Assembly (NCBI RefSeq): GCF_050389775.1 | Contig: NZ_CP177144.1 | Location: 1,240,001 to 1,304,000, forward strand | Reading direction: 5' to 3' | Length of the DNA stretch: 64,000 nucleotides | DNA from: Marinibacterium sp050389775 | GTDB lineage: Bacteria > Pseudomonadota > Alphaproteobacteria > Rhodobacterales > Rhodobacteraceae | Part shown: one piece after another, positions 27,252-36,907 of the stretch | Position numbering within the stretch: the stretch's first letter is position 1 | Layout of the letters: every line of letters starts with the position of its first letter | Notes under the pieces: model-generated | Told to the model about the DNA's origin: nothing | Database searches by the model: none | What the model saw: only the letters and a program-made list of their open reading frames with translations | Position numbers and translations under genes: made by a program

Positions 27252-28240
27252 CGGCCGGGGCGCCTGTCGTCCGGCTCGCCGGCATGGCCCTTGTCCTGGC
27301 CTTGGCCTGCCTGGCCGCGCTGGCCCTGGGCGATCAGCGGCTGGCGCCCGGCGCGGTGGCCCGGGCGCTGCTGGCACCCGGCGAAGGCCCGGCCCATGTC
27401 GAGATCATCGTGCGCGGGCTGCGCCTGCCCCGGGCGGTGCTGGCCCTGCTGGTCGGCGCGGCCCTGGGCGTGGGCGGGGCGGTGACCCAGGCCATCCTGC
27501 GCAACCCGCTGGCCGAACCGGGCCTTCTGGGCATCAACGCCGGGGCGGCGCTGGTCGCCGTGCTGGTCATCGTCGAGCTGACCGCCGTGCCCGACAGCGC
27601 GCTGCCCTGGCTGACCTTTGCCGGGGCCTGCGCCATGTCGGCGGCGATCTGGCTGCTGGCCTGGCGCGGGGGCAGCGCCGCGCTGCGGGTGATCCTGATC
27701 GGGGTCGGGCTGAGCGCCCTGGCCGGGGCGGCGGCCAGTTTCGTGTCGACCTTCGGCGAGGTGACGGCCGTGCAGCGGGCGATGATCTGGATGGCCGGCA
27801 GCCTGCAGGACGCGCGCTGGGACAAGGTGCGGCTGCTGGCGCTCTGGCTGGTGCTGCCCATGGCCCTGGCCTGGCTGGCCGCCCGCGACCTCGACGTGAT
27901 TGCCTTTGGCGACAGCGTGGCCCGGGGGCTGGGCCAGCGGGTGGACCGGGTGCGGCTGACGATGATCCTGGCCACGGCGGCCCTGTCGGGCGCGGCGGTG
28001 GCCGCGGCGGGGCTGATCGCCTTTGTCGGGCTGGCCGCGCCGCATATCGCCCGGCGGATCGTCGGCCACCGCCATGCCGCGCTGATCCCGGCGGCGGCGC
28101 TTTGCGGAGCGATCCTGGTCGTTGCGGCCGATGTGGTGGCCCGGCGGCTGATGCCTCCGGCGCAGGTGCCCGTGGGGCTGATGACCGGCTTCCTGGGCGC
28201 GCCGTTCTTCGGCTGGCTGTTGTGGAAGGCGCGGCGATGA
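27248..28240 (+). CDS. FecCD-family ABC transporter permease (second subunit)
   Basis: A 330-residue polytopic protein homologous to the preceding permease. LRLPRAVLALLVGAALGVGG, AILRNPLAEPGLLGINAGAA and GLIAFVGLAAPHIARRIVGH are the diagnostic segments. It starts at GTG 27248 inside the last codons of the upstream gene, and its stop overlaps the ATPase start as ATGA. The chain of four-base overlaps shows that this is one operon: binding protein, two permeases, ATPase. Confidence 0.92.
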   Translation: MTAGAPVVRLAGMALVLALACLAALALGDQRLAPGAVARALLAPGEGPAHVEIIVRGLRLPRAVLALLVGAALGVGGAVTQAILRNPLAEPGLLGINAGAALVAVLVIVELTAVPDSALPWLTFAGACAMSAAIWLLAWRGGSAALRVILIGVGLSALAGAAASFVSTFGEVTAVQRAMIWMAGSLQDARWDKVRLLALWLVLPMALAWLAARDLDVIAFGDSVARGLGQRVDRVRLTMILATAALSGAAVAAAGLIAFVGLAAPHIARRIVGHRHAALIPAAALCGAILVVAADVVARRLMPPAQVPVGLMTGFLGAPFFGWLLWKARR

Positions 28241-29076
28241 GGGACGGGACGATGGCGGAGCATGCGCTGGAAGCGCGGGGGCTGGCGGCGGGGTATGCCG
28301 GGCGGCGGGTGATCGAGGGGCTCGACCTGGCCATTGCGCGCGGGCGGTTCACGGCCCTGCTGGGGCCGAACGGTTGTGGCAAGTCGACCCTGCTGCGCAC
28401 CATCGGCGGCCAGCAGGCGCCGCTGGGCGGCGAGGTCCGGCTGGGCGGGGTGCCGATGGCGGCGATCGGCGCCCGGGCCCGGGCGCGGCAGGTGGCCCTG
28501 CTGGCCCAGGGCGCCCAGCCGCCCGAGGGGCTGACCGTCGAGGACCTGGTCCGGCAGGGGCGCTATCCGCACCGGCGGATGTTGCGGGGCTGGTCGGCGG
28601 AGGATGCGGCCAGCGTCGAGGCGGCGTTGCAGCGGACCGGGCTGACCGGGCTGCGCGGGCAGATGCTGGACCGGCTGTCGGGCGGGCAGAGGCAGCGGGC
28701 CTGGATCGCGATGACCCTGGCCCAGCAGGGCGAGATCCTGTTGCTGGACGAGCCGACATCCTACCTGGATCCGGCCCATCAGCTCGACGTGCTGGGGCTG
28801 GTCGGCGGGCTGGTGGCCGGGCAGGGGGTGACGGTGCTGGCGGTGCTGCACGACCTGAACCAGGCGGCGCGCCATGCCGATCACCTGGTCCTGCTCAAGG
28901 ACGGGCGGATCCGCCACCAGGGCCCGCCGGCCGGGGTGCTGACGCCCGGGCATATCCGCGAGGTCTTTGGCATCGACATGCGCATCATCGAGGACCCCGA
29001 AACCGGCGGCCCGCTCTGCGTGCCCCGGCGGGTGCAGCCCGCGCGGGACGAAACCGGGGAGGGAGGCCGGCCCTGA
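28237..29076 (+). CDS. FecE/FepC-type ABC transporter ATP-binding protein
   Basis: A nucleotide-binding subunit of 279 residues. Walker A is GPNGCGKST, the signature LSGGQRQRAW, Walker B ILLLDEPTSYLD, with the switch His in LAVLHDLNQAARHAD. It energises uptake through the two preceding permeases. ATG 28237 overlaps the permease stop; an in-frame ATG at 28252 with GAGGGA upstream is a possible alternative. The stop codon lies inside the first of five GC hairpins that end the operon. Confidence 0.93.
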   Translation: MRDGTMAEHALEARGLAAGYAGRRVIEGLDLAIARGRFTALLGPNGCGKSTLLRTIGGQQAPLGGEVRLGGVPMAAIGARARARQVALLAQGAQPPEGLTVEDLVRQGRYPHRRMLRGWSAEDAASVEAALQRTGLTGLRGQMLDRLSGGQRQRAWIAMTLAQQGEILLLDEPTSYLDPAHQLDVLGLVGGLVAGQGVTVLAVLHDLNQAARHADHLVLLKDGRIRHQGPPAGVLTPGHIREVFGIDMRIIEDPETGGPLCVPRRVQPARDETGEGGRP

Positions 29077-29200
29077 CGGGCCTGGGCTGGTGGCAGGCGG
29101 CCCTGACGGGCCGGGATTGGCGCGGGCGGCCCTTCGGGCCGAGGATGGGGGGGGCGGCCCTTCGGGCCGGGGTAGGGGGGAGCCGGCCCTTGCGGGCCGG
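29069..29200. terminator. Cluster of five short GC hairpins between convergent genes
   Basis: Five stem-loops follow each other: GGCCC/GGGCC at 29069-29082 and again at 29099-29112 (loop TGAC); CGGCCC-TTC-GGGCCG at 29127-29141 and 29155-29169; CCGGCCC-TTGC-GGGCCGG at 29183-29200. None has a T-run. They separate the ABC operon from the facing TonB receptor and probably act as a bidirectional transcription block or 3'-end stabiliser. The near-identical units suggest local duplication. Confidence 0.65.
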
Positions 29201-29205
29201 GCCGG

Positions 29206-31371
29206 TCAGAAGGTCTTGTTCAGGCGGATGCCCACTTCGCGCCGGTCGCCCAGCGAGGCGACCGAACCGGGACCGTATTCATAGGTATAGAAGGTCTCGT
29301 CGAAGAGGTTGGTGGCATAGGCCGTGATCGACACCGTGTCCCAGGCATACCCGACCTGGGCATCGACGGTGACGTAATGGGCCAGCTCGGCCCGGGGTGT
29401 GGCGCCTTCGATCCGCGACAGGGCGCTGCCCGTGTAGGTCATGTTGCCCCCGGCAAACCAGCCCGTCGACGCCCCCCAGAACAGGCCGAGGACAAAGCTC
29501 TGTTCCGGCGCGTTGGAAAACGGCTGGCCGGCCAGGTTGAGGCTGCCGATCGAGAAATCCTTGAACTCGGTGTGCAGCAGGCCAAGCGAGGCATAGATGT
29601 TCAACCGGTCGGTGGCGAAGTAATTGATCTCGACCTCGCCGCCATAGCTTTCGGACTGGCCGGCATTGGCGATGTAGCTCGACGTGGAATCGCCCGGGAT
29701 CGCCCAGATCTCGACCTGCTGGTTGTCCCAGTCCTGGTAGAACACGTTGGCCCCGACATTCAGCCGCCCGCCCATCAGGCTGCCCTTCCAGGACAATTCG
29801 ATGTTCTTGGCCTTCTCGGCATCGTAGCTAAACGGCTGGGCATCGCTCAGCCGCACGCCCGAGCCGCCGGGGCGATAGCCTTCCTGGTAGGTCAGGGCCA
29901 CGGTGTTGAACGGGTTGATCCGGTAGGCCAGGCCCAGCTTGGGGATGAAGGCCGTCTCGTCATGGCTGGACGCGCTGGCAGAGGTGGTCGTGACCACGCC
30001 GTTGACATCGGTGGTCACGGCGGTGGCGGTCTGGCTCTGCTTGTAATAGTCGATCCGCCCGCCGGCGATCACGCTCCAGTTCGGGGAGAATTCGTAATCG
30101 ACCTGGCCGAACAGGGCATAGTTGCGGATATCGGCGGTGTTGTCGGTGCGCGTGGTCGAGCCCAGCAGGAACTGCTCGCGCCAGCCGTCGTTGCTTTCGT
30201 CGGCGGCATAGACCCCGGCCACCCAGCGCAGGCGCTCGCTGTCATAGTTCAGCCGGACTTCCTGCGACAGGATCATCTGGTCGAAGGAGCCGACGTTGTA
30301 GGCGCCTTCGAAATCGGTATCGGGATCGGCCACCGGGTAGCCGTAATTGACCGACCGCCGGTCGGTGATCGAAGAGGACAGGCCGGTCAGGGCGGTCAGG
30401 ACCAGCCGGTCGCTGAAGGCATGGGTGATCTCGATCCCGGCATTGTCGACGGTGGTGTCGCGCACGTCCTGGAACAGGGGCAGGGCAAAGCCGTAGGGCG
30501 AGATGTCGCCATAGATGTCGCCGCGCATGTCGTCATAGCTGACCCCGGCGGCCGACCAGTTCGGCCCGGCTATCTGGTTGGGCGTCGGGCTGTCGTAGGA
30601 ATGCGACAGGCTGAACAGCACGCGGGTGTCGTCCGACCCGGTGGGCAGCCACAGGAGCTTGCCGCGCAGGGTGTAGTATTCGTCTTGTGCCAGGTCGTCG
30701 TGCCAGGGATAGGCCGCGTAGCTGGGATAGTTGATGTCGCTGTCCTTGCGCGAATATTCCGCGCTGAACCGCATGGCCAGGTTGTCGGACAGCGGCGCGC
30801 CATAGGCGATGCCGGTCTGGACATGGTTGTTCTCGCCATAGGTCAGCTGGACCTGGCCCGAGGTCAGGAAATCGGGGTCACGGGTGCGCAGGTAGATCGC
30901 CCCGGCCAGGGCGTTGCGGCCGGTCAGGGTGGATTGCGGGCCGCGATAGACCTCGATCTGCTCGGCGTCGAAAACCCCGCGCGCCCCGCGCCGGGCGGCC
31001 TCGGCGGTCTGCTGGACGCCGTCGATGTAGAACGAGGCCAGCGGCGCGCCGGCGCCGCCTGGGGTCAGGCCTTCGGAATTGATGCCCCGGATGACAAAGC
31101 CGTTCTCGGTCAGGTCGCCGTCGGAGACATTGGCGATCAGCTTGAAGGCATCGTTGACATCGCGGACCGTCGGGCTGGCCAGCTGGTCTTCGGTCAGCAC
31201 GGCGACCGAGGCTTCGGACTGGTCCAGCGTCGATGCGGCGCGGTCGCCGTAAAGCTGGATTTCGCCCAGGTAGACGCCGTCCGGGTCTTCGAGATCCTGC
31301 GCCAGGGCGGCGGTTGCCGCCAGGAAGGATGTGCCGCCCCAAAGAGCGGCCGCGCGTAGAGTGCAAGCCAT
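29206..31371 (-). CDS. TonB-dependent siderophore receptor
   Basis: A 721-residue outer-membrane protein with a signal peptide ending ATAALAQ. The N-terminal plug has a TonB-box-like acidic start, ASVAVLTEDQL, GFVIRGINSEG, ASFYIDGVQQTAEAARRG and IEVYRGPQSTLTGRNALAGA. The rest is a 22-strand barrel ending in a terminal Phe (LNKTF). It imports a metal chelate using TonB energy. It converges on the FecB/FecCD/FecE-type operon ending at 29076, the likely inner-membrane partner. A LysR gene lies 198 bases upstream on the same strand. The ligand class is unknown. Confidence 0.92.
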   Translation of the reverse strand: MACTLRAAALWGGTSFLAATAALAQDLEDPDGVYLGEIQLYGDRAASTLDQSEASVAVLTEDQLASPTVRDVNDAFKLIANVSDGDLTENGFVIRGINSEGLTPGGAGAPLASFYIDGVQQTAEAARRGARGVFDAEQIEVYRGPQSTLTGRNALAGAIYLRTRDPDFLTSGQVQLTYGENNHVQTGIAYGAPLSDNLAMRFSAEYSRKDSDINYPSYAAYPWHDDLAQDEYYTLRGKLLWLPTGSDDTRVLFSLSHSYDSPTPNQIAGPNWSAAGVSYDDMRGDIYGDISPYGFALPLFQDVRDTTVDNAGIEITHAFSDRLVLTALTGLSSSITDRRSVNYGYPVADPDTDFEGAYNVGSFDQMILSQEVRLNYDSERLRWVAGVYAADESNDGWREQFLLGSTTRTDNTADIRNYALFGQVDYEFSPNWSVIAGGRIDYYKQSQTATAVTTDVNGVVTTTSASASSHDETAFIPKLGLAYRINPFNTVALTYQEGYRPGGSGVRLSDAQPFSYDAEKAKNIELSWKGSLMGGRLNVGANVFYQDWDNQQVEIWAIPGDSTSSYIANAGQSESYGGEVEINYFATDRLNIYASLGLLHTEFKDFSIGSLNLAGQPFSNAPEQSFVLGLFWGASTGWFAGGNMTYTGSALSRIEGATPRAELAHYVTVDAQVGYAWDTVSITAYATNLFDETFYTYEYGPGSVASLGDRREVGIRLNKTF

Positions 31372-31569
31372 GTCTGTGATCCCCTGAAATGGTCCGGCTG
31401 GCTGATGGCTTGCACGGGGTTCAGCCTGTCAGGGCCGGGGGCCGCGCGTCAACTGCGGCGGGGTCCGGTCGGATGCGGGACGGTATTTCGCGGCAATTGG
31501 CAGAGAGACCGTTGCCCGGGGGACACGCGGGGCAGGGCAGCTGCGCCCCGGCCAGGCCACGGCCGGGAC

Positions 31570-32457
31570 TTAGCCGCGCCCGGGCCGCGTGGCATGCAGC
31601 GTGTCGATCATGCCGAAGAGCGCGCCGACCGTTTCCATCTGGCGGTCGGCCGGGGCAAAGACCACCTCGGCGCTTTGCGTGCCGCCGCCGTCCAGCACCA
31701 GCTGGCGCACGTCGCGGGTGCGGCCGGTGGCCGTTTCCCAGACAAAGCCCACGCCCATGCCGTTGACCACCGCTTCATAAACGCCATCGCGGGTGTCGAG
31801 GGTCAGGAAGGGCGCCGGCGCGACCTCGTTGCGGCGGAAATAGCGGTCGACGACCTTCTGGGTGGACGACCCGTCGGAACGAAAGATCAGCGGGTATTGC
31901 AGCAGCTCGGCGCAACCGACCGAAGCCCGCCCGGCCAGCGGGTGATCCAGCCCGACGATGGCCACCACGTGGTTGGTCGCCAGCACCTTGCGCCGGAACC
32001 GGGTGTCCTTTGGGATCTCGGGCAGGATGCCGACATCGAGATTGTGGTTGATCACGTCGCGCAGGATGCGGTCGTAAGACCCCGTCGACACGCGCAGGGC
32101 GACATTGGGATAGGCCTTGTTGAAGGCCGCGATGACCGACATGCCGGGCATGGCATTGCCCAGGCCGATGGCCAGCTCGCCCTGTGCCAGGGTGCCGTGG
32201 CGCTGCAGCATCTGTTCGGCGCTGCGGTATTCCAGCATCACCCGGTCGGCCGCATCGCAGAGCCGGTCGCAGAAGGGCGTCGACAGCAGCCGGCCCTTGT
32301 CGCGGGTGAACAGGACCACGCCGTATTCGTCTTCGAGGGCGCGAATCAATTGCGACACCCCGGGCTGGGTCAGCTGCATCAGCCGGGCGGCCCCGGCGAA
32401 GGAGCCGGCTTCGGCCACGGCGCTGAGGGCTTCGAGCTTGCGCAGGGAGAGGGACAT
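31570..32457 (-). CDS. LysR-family transcriptional regulator
   Basis: A 295-residue LysR protein. The helix-turn-helix is LEALSAVAEAGSFAGAARLM ... LTQPGVSQLIRALEDEYGVV, followed by a substrate-binding domain opening GELAIGLGNAMPGMSVIAAF. It diverges from the phosphatase/oligopeptide transport operon beginning at 32644 and is therefore its probable regulator. The TonB receptor downstream on its own strand is a less likely target. Its inducer may be the transported compound or the phosphatase product; that is inference. Confidence 0.9.
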   Translation of the reverse strand: MSLSLRKLEALSAVAEAGSFAGAARLMQLTQPGVSQLIRALEDEYGVVLFTRDKGRLLSTPFCDRLCDAADRVMLEYRSAEQMLQRHGTLAQGELAIGLGNAMPGMSVIAAFNKAYPNVALRVSTGSYDRILRDVINHNLDVGILPEIPKDTRFRRKVLATNHVVAIVGLDHPLAGRASVGCAELLQYPLIFRSDGSSTQKVVDRYFRRNEVAPAPFLTLDTRDGVYEAVVNGMGVGFVWETATGRTRDVRQLVLDGGGTQSAEVVFAPADRQMETVGALFGMIDTLHATRPGRG

Positions 32458-32643
32458 GGGCGGTTCCGAATGCTGATCTTTGGGTGCCTCAAAGCTTAGC
32501 TTTGCTTTGTCACAGCGACGTCACAGCCGGCGCGGATTTTGGCTGCACAGGGGCCGGACGCCGGCCCGACACGACCGCAGTCAGCATTGTTTCACGACAT
32601 GCTTCAGGGTGCCAACGCCCTGGAACAAAGGAGATCTTGTCCC

Positions 32644-33393
32644 GTGCCATCGCTTCTGGCCGACCCCGTCCGCCCGGTCTCCGGGCTTGATCCCTCGCTT
32701 GTTGACGGCGCCCGGCTGGTGCTGTGCGACCTCGACGGCTGCCTGGTGTCCGAAGGCCGGGCCTTTTCCGATGCGCCGGATTTCGTGCGGGGCTGCGGCG
32801 ACCGGTTCCGGATCGTGTCGAACAATTCCACCCATACCGCCGACGGGCTGGCCGCCGACCTGGCCGCGATGGGCCTGGCGGTGCCGGCGGCGCATATCCT
32901 GCTGGCCGGCCATCAGACCCTGCTGCACCTGCATGACATCGTGCCCGGCGCCCGCCTGGCGCTCTTTGCCAGCCCGGCCATCGAACGCGAAGCCCGGCGG
33001 CTGGGCTTTGACCTGGATGCCCCCGAGCCCGAGGTCGTGCTGCTGTGCCGCGATCCGGGCTTTTCGCTGGACCGGCTGGACGTGCTGACCGGCCATCTCG
33101 CGGCCGGCGCGGCGCTGTGGGTGGCCAATACCGACACGGCCCATCCCGGCCAGGCCGGCCAGCCCATCGCCGAGACGGGCGCGCTGCTGGCCGCCGTCAA
33201 GGCCGTCCTGCCCGACACGCTCTTCCGCTCGATCGGCAAGCCCCATGCGGCCATGGCCCGGGCGGCCCTGGGCGCGGCGGGCATCCCGGCGATCGAGGCG
33301 GTCTTTGTCGGCGACAACCCGGTGACCGACGGGGCCACTGCCCGCGATGCCGGGGTGCCGTTCATCCTGCTGACCCGCGAGGCCCGCACATGA
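32644..33393 (+). CDS. NagD-like HAD-IIA family phosphatase
   Basis: A 249-residue cytoplasmic hydrolase. Motif I is LVLCDLDGCLV (nucleophile Asp and acid/base Asp), motif II the IVSNNSTHT segment typical of class IIA HAD enzymes, motif III SIGKPHAAMARAAL (Lys), motif IV VFVGDNPVTDGATARDAG. Related enzymes dephosphorylate small sugar phosphates, nucleotides or 4-nitrophenyl phosphate analogues. I chose GTG 32644 because AAAGGAG (32628-32634) lies nine bases upstream. Its stop overlaps the permease start by four bases, so it heads the ABC operon and probably dephosphorylates an imported or derived substrate. Confidence 0.85.
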   Translation: MPSLLADPVRPVSGLDPSLVDGARLVLCDLDGCLVSEGRAFSDAPDFVRGCGDRFRIVSNNSTHTADGLAADLAAMGLAVPAAHILLAGHQTLLHLHDIVPGARLALFASPAIEREARRLGFDLDAPEPEVVLLCRDPGFSLDRLDVLTGHLAAGAALWVANTDTAHPGQAGQPIAETGALLAAVKAVLPDTLFRSIGKPHAAMARAALGAAGIPAIEAVFVGDNPVTDGATARDAGVPFILLTREART

Positions 33394-34316
33394 CGGTCTA
33401 TGTCCTGCGCACCCTGGTCAAGATGTGCCTGACGCTCTTTGCCATCGTCACCCTGGTCTTCTTTGCCACCCGGCTGACCGGCAGCCCGATGGACACCTTT
33501 CTGGGCGAAGGGCTGACCGCCGAGGACCGCGCGCTGATGATCCGCTACTTCGGCCTGGACCAGTCGGTCTGGCAGCAATACCTGGGCTACCTGCGCGGCA
33601 TCACCGAGGGCAATTACGGCCTGTCCTTCATGGAACGCCGGCCGGTGGCCGACATCGTGGCCGAGCGCATCGGCCCGTCGCTGCAATTGCTGGCCGCCTC
33701 GGTGGCGCTGACCGTCGCGGTGTCGATCCCGCTGGGCGTGCTGGCCGCGCTTTATCGCGACAGCTGGGTGGGCAGCGCGATCCTGGCCCTGGCCTTCGTG
33801 GGTTATGCCGTGCCCAATTTCGTCATCGCGACCTTCATGGTGCTGGTCCTTGCCTTCATGTGGAACCTGCTGCCCGTCGTGGGCAACGGCACGCCGGCGC
33901 ATTTCATCATGCCGACCATTGCCATGTCGGGCGTGCTGATCGCCGCGCTGACCCGGTTCACCCGCAATGCCATGCTGGACGTGCTGGGTCAGGATTTCAT
34001 GCGCACCGCCCGGGCCAAGGGCCTGCCGGAAACCGTGGTCATCCTGAAACACGGGCTGCGCAATGCCGGGGTCACCGTGCTCTCGGTGCTGGGCCTGCAG
34101 ATCGCCGGGCTGGCCGCCGCCGGCAGCGTGGTGGTCGAATCGATCTTTTCCTGGCCGGGCATCGGCGAGCTGCTCGTGCAATCGGCCATCACCCGCGACT
34201 ATCCGGTCCTGCAGTTCGGGGTCATCACCGTGGCCGTGGCCGTGGTCGTCATCAACGCGCTGACCGACATCGCCTATGCGCTGGCCGATCCGCGCATCCG
34301 GCTGGCAAAGGCGTGA
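33390..34316 (+). CDS. Oligopeptide-type ABC transporter permease (DppB/OppB family)
   Basis: A 308-residue permease. The N-terminal helix VLRTLVKMCLTLFAIVTLVF is followed by the substrate-side loop SPMDTFLGEGLTAEDRALMI and the ATPase-contact EAA-like loop MRTARAKGLPETVVILKHGL. The VVVESIFSWPGIGELLVQSA motif is characteristic of DppB proteins. ATG 33390 overlaps the phosphatase stop. It is paired with the DppC-like subunit 4 bases downstream and with a family 5 binding protein. Confidence 0.93.
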   Translation: MTVYVLRTLVKMCLTLFAIVTLVFFATRLTGSPMDTFLGEGLTAEDRALMIRYFGLDQSVWQQYLGYLRGITEGNYGLSFMERRPVADIVAERIGPSLQLLAASVALTVAVSIPLGVLAALYRDSWVGSAILALAFVGYAVPNFVIATFMVLVLAFMWNLLPVVGNGTPAHFIMPTIAMSGVLIAALTRFTRNAMLDVLGQDFMRTARAKGLPETVVILKHGLRNAGVTVLSVLGLQIAGLAAAGSVVVESIFSWPGIGELLVQSAITRDYPVLQFGVITVAVAVVVINALTDIAYALADPRIRLAKA

Positions 34317-34320
34317 TCCC

Positions 34321-35205
34321 ATGGTCGACATGACCCAATCCCCCACCGAACGCGGTGCCCTGGCCAGGCTTTGGGCCGAGGCCAACGCGATCCAGAAGAT
34401 CGCCGCCCTGATCGGCATCGCCCTGGTCCTGCTGGCCGTCTTCGCCCCGCTGATCGCCCCGTTCGACCCGCTGAAACAGAGCCTGATCTCGCGCCTGCGC
34501 CCGCCGGTCGGGTTCGACCGCCACAAGGCCGGGTTCTGGCTGGGCACCGACGAACTGGGCCGGGACGTGCTGTCGCGCAGCCTCTACGGCCTGCGCCTGA
34601 CCATGATGCTGGCCATGCTGGGCGCCTGCATCGGGCTGTTGCTGGGCGGCACGCTGGGCCTGGTGGCCGGGCTGCGCCGGGGCTGGGCCGAGGATGTCAT
34701 CATGGGCGCCGTCGACCTGCAGATCGCCGTGCCCTTCACGCTGATCGCCCTGCTGATCCTGTCGATCTTCGGCTCGACCCTGCCGGTCATGGTCGCCGTG
34801 CTGGGCATCGCCGGCTGGGAGCAATACGCCCGCATCGTGCGCGCCGAGGTCCGGCGCATCACCGGCCTGCCCTTCATCGAGGCCGCCCGGGCCTCGGGCG
34901 GGGGGCTGCGCTACATCGCCCTGACCCATGTGCTGCCCAACATCGTCTCGCCGCTGGTCGTCCAGTTCACCCTGGCCCTGTCCAACATCGTCATCCTGGA
35001 AAGCACGCTGTCGTTCCTGGGCCTGGGCGTCCAGCCGCCCACGGCCACGCTGGGATCGATGGTCGGCTATGGCCGCGATTACATGCCCACCGCGCCCTGG
35101 ATGGTCATCGTGCCGGCCCTGATGATCATCCTGCTGACCTTCTCGGTCCAGATCCTGGGCGACTGGCTGCGCGATCGCGCCGACGTGCGCCTGCGCGGCC
35201 GATGA
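34321..35205 (+). CDS. Oligopeptide-type ABC transporter permease (DppC/OppC family)
   Basis: A 294-residue permease. The N-terminal helix is IGIALVLLAVFAPLIAPFDP, then the DppC signature FWLGTDELGRDVLSRSLYGL, the ATPase-contact loop IEAARASGGGLRYIALTHVL and a late ESTLSFLGLGVQPP motif. I chose ATG 34321, just after the upstream stop. It forms the channel together with the DppB-like subunit. Confidence 0.93.
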   Translation: MVDMTQSPTERGALARLWAEANAIQKIAALIGIALVLLAVFAPLIAPFDPLKQSLISRLRPPVGFDRHKAGFWLGTDELGRDVLSRSLYGLRLTMMLAMLGACIGLLLGGTLGLVAGLRRGWAEDVIMGAVDLQIAVPFTLIALLILSIFGSTLPVMVAVLGIAGWEQYARIVRAEVRRITGLPFIEAARASGGGLRYIALTHVLPNIVSPLVVQFTLALSNIVILESTLSFLGLGVQPPTATLGSMVGYGRDYMPTAPWMVIVPALMIILLTFSVQILGDWLRDRADVRLRGR

Positions 35206-35284
35206 CCCGTTCCCCGATCCTCAAGAGGCCGTCGATGCCCGCCCCGACCACCTGCCTGTCCACCCCCGCTTTCGGAGACCTCAG

Positions 35285-36838
35285 ATGAAAGTGCTTCTGA
35301 CCACCACCGCCGCCATCGCCTGCCTGGCGACCGGTGCCCTTGCCCAGTCGATCACCGTCGGCGCCGCCAACGTGTCGAGCTATCTCGACCCCGGCCGCGA
35401 TCATTCCAACGTCGGTTCCCAGTTCTACTACAATGCCTTCGACACGCTGATCGGCAAGAACCACGACAGCATCGACGCCGAATGGCAGCCCGCCCTGGCC
35501 ACCGAATGGACCCTGGTCGACCCGCTGACCATGGAGCTGAAACTGCGCGAGGGCGTGACCTTTCACAATGGCGAGGAAATGACCGCCGACGACGTGGTCT
35601 TTTCGCTCAACCGCATGTACCAGGCCACGTTCCCGCCCTACCAGGTGCGGTCCAAGGACCGGCTGTCCAATTTCGCCGAAGCCGTCAAGATCGACGATCA
35701 CACCGTGCAGGTGAAGGTCGAGCGCGAGGAACCGCTGTGGGAAACCCTGCTGAACCTGCAGCAGGTCATGATCATTCCCGAAGATTACACCAAGGCCCTG
35801 TCGGGCGATCCGGACGTGGCCGAGGACGGCGATTTCGAGGCCTTCTCGCTGGCGCCCGTGGGCACCGGGCCCTATGCCGTGTCGGAATTCGTGCCGGGCG
35901 AAAAGATCGTCTACACGCGGCATGACGGGTTCTGGGGCGACGCCGCGCCGCTGGAACAGGCCACGGTCATCCGCATCCCGGAAACCGCCTCGCGCATCAC
36001 CGCGCTGAAGACCGGCGAGGCCGACATCATCACAAATGTCGCGCCCGACCAGCTCGACCTGATCAACGGCGATCCCAACCTGGTGACCCAGGGCGCGGCC
36101 ACGGCGCTGTTCCATGTCATGATCATGAACGTCAACAACCCGGCGCTGGAAGATCCGCGCATCCGCCGGGCCCTGTCGCTGGCCGTCGACCGCGACACGC
36201 TGAACGAAGCCCTGTGGTACGGCAAGGCCATCGTGCCTTCGAGCCATACCATGGCCGAGATGGGCGCCCTGCATCAGCCCGACCTGGTGACCTTCGAATA
36301 CGATCCCGAAGAGGCCCGGCGCCTGCTGGACGAGGCCGGCTATGACGGCACCGAGATCACCTTCGACACCGATGCGGTCTATTACACCAACGGCCTGCTG
36401 GCCGCCCAGGCCATCATCGAGATGTGGGCCGAGGTCGGCGTGAACGGCCGGGTCAACACCGGCCAGGCCTGGACCGGGGGCAAGCCCGAGATGATGGTGC
36501 GCAACTGGTCCAACCCGATGTATTTCGCCGATCCCTTCGGATCCTTCGGGGTGATGTGGGCGCCCGGCGGCCCGTCGGAAGGCGAAGGCCGGTTCAACAC
36601 CGACGCAGCCTATGCCGAGGTCTGGGACCGGTTCCGGTTCTCCAAGGATGTCGAGGCGCGCAAGGCGGCCTATGCCGAGCTGATGGAGCGCATCAAGCTG
36701 GATCCGCCGGTGCTGCCGCTCTACCGCCCCTATGAAAGCTGGGCCATGCGCAAGGGTGTCAGCTGGGCGCCCAAGCCCGGCCACATTCCCTACGTGCTGG
36801 ATTTCCGCGCCGGCTCCATCGCCCTGGCCGACAGCTGA
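35285..36838 (+). CDS. ABC transporter substrate-binding protein, family 5 (peptide/nickel type)
   Basis: A 517-residue periplasmic protein with a signal peptide (KVLLTTTAAIACLATGALAQ). The family 5 layout is complete: LREGVTFHNGEEMTADDVVF near residue 90, GTGPYAVSEFVPGEKIVYTR, RRALSLAVDRDTL in the second lobe, and PPVLPLYRPYESWAMRKG near the end. Members bind di- and oligopeptides, nickel, heme, murein peptides or opine-like and glycosyl compounds. The two phosphohydrolases in the same operon suggest a phosphate-containing organic ligand, but the binding pocket cannot be read from sequence alone. Confidence 0.92.
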   Translation: MKVLLTTTAAIACLATGALAQSITVGAANVSSYLDPGRDHSNVGSQFYYNAFDTLIGKNHDSIDAEWQPALATEWTLVDPLTMELKLREGVTFHNGEEMTADDVVFSLNRMYQATFPPYQVRSKDRLSNFAEAVKIDDHTVQVKVEREEPLWETLLNLQQVMIIPEDYTKALSGDPDVAEDGDFEAFSLAPVGTGPYAVSEFVPGEKIVYTRHDGFWGDAAPLEQATVIRIPETASRITALKTGEADIITNVAPDQLDLINGDPNLVTQGAATALFHVMIMNVNNPALEDPRIRRALSLAVDRDTLNEALWYGKAIVPSSHTMAEMGALHQPDLVTFEYDPEEARRLLDEAGYDGTEITFDTDAVYYTNGLLAAQAIIEMWAEVGVNGRVNTGQAWTGGKPEMMVRNWSNPMYFADPFGSFGVMWAPGGPSEGEGRFNTDAAYAEVWDRFRFSKDVEARKAAYAELMERIKLDPPVLPLYRPYESWAMRKGVSWAPKPGHIPYVLDFRAGSIALADS

Positions 36839-36907
36839 TCCCACGCCTCCCGGACTCCGCCCGCCGTAGGGCGGGGTTCACCCCGCCATTGTTCCCGGAC
36901 CCCCAAG

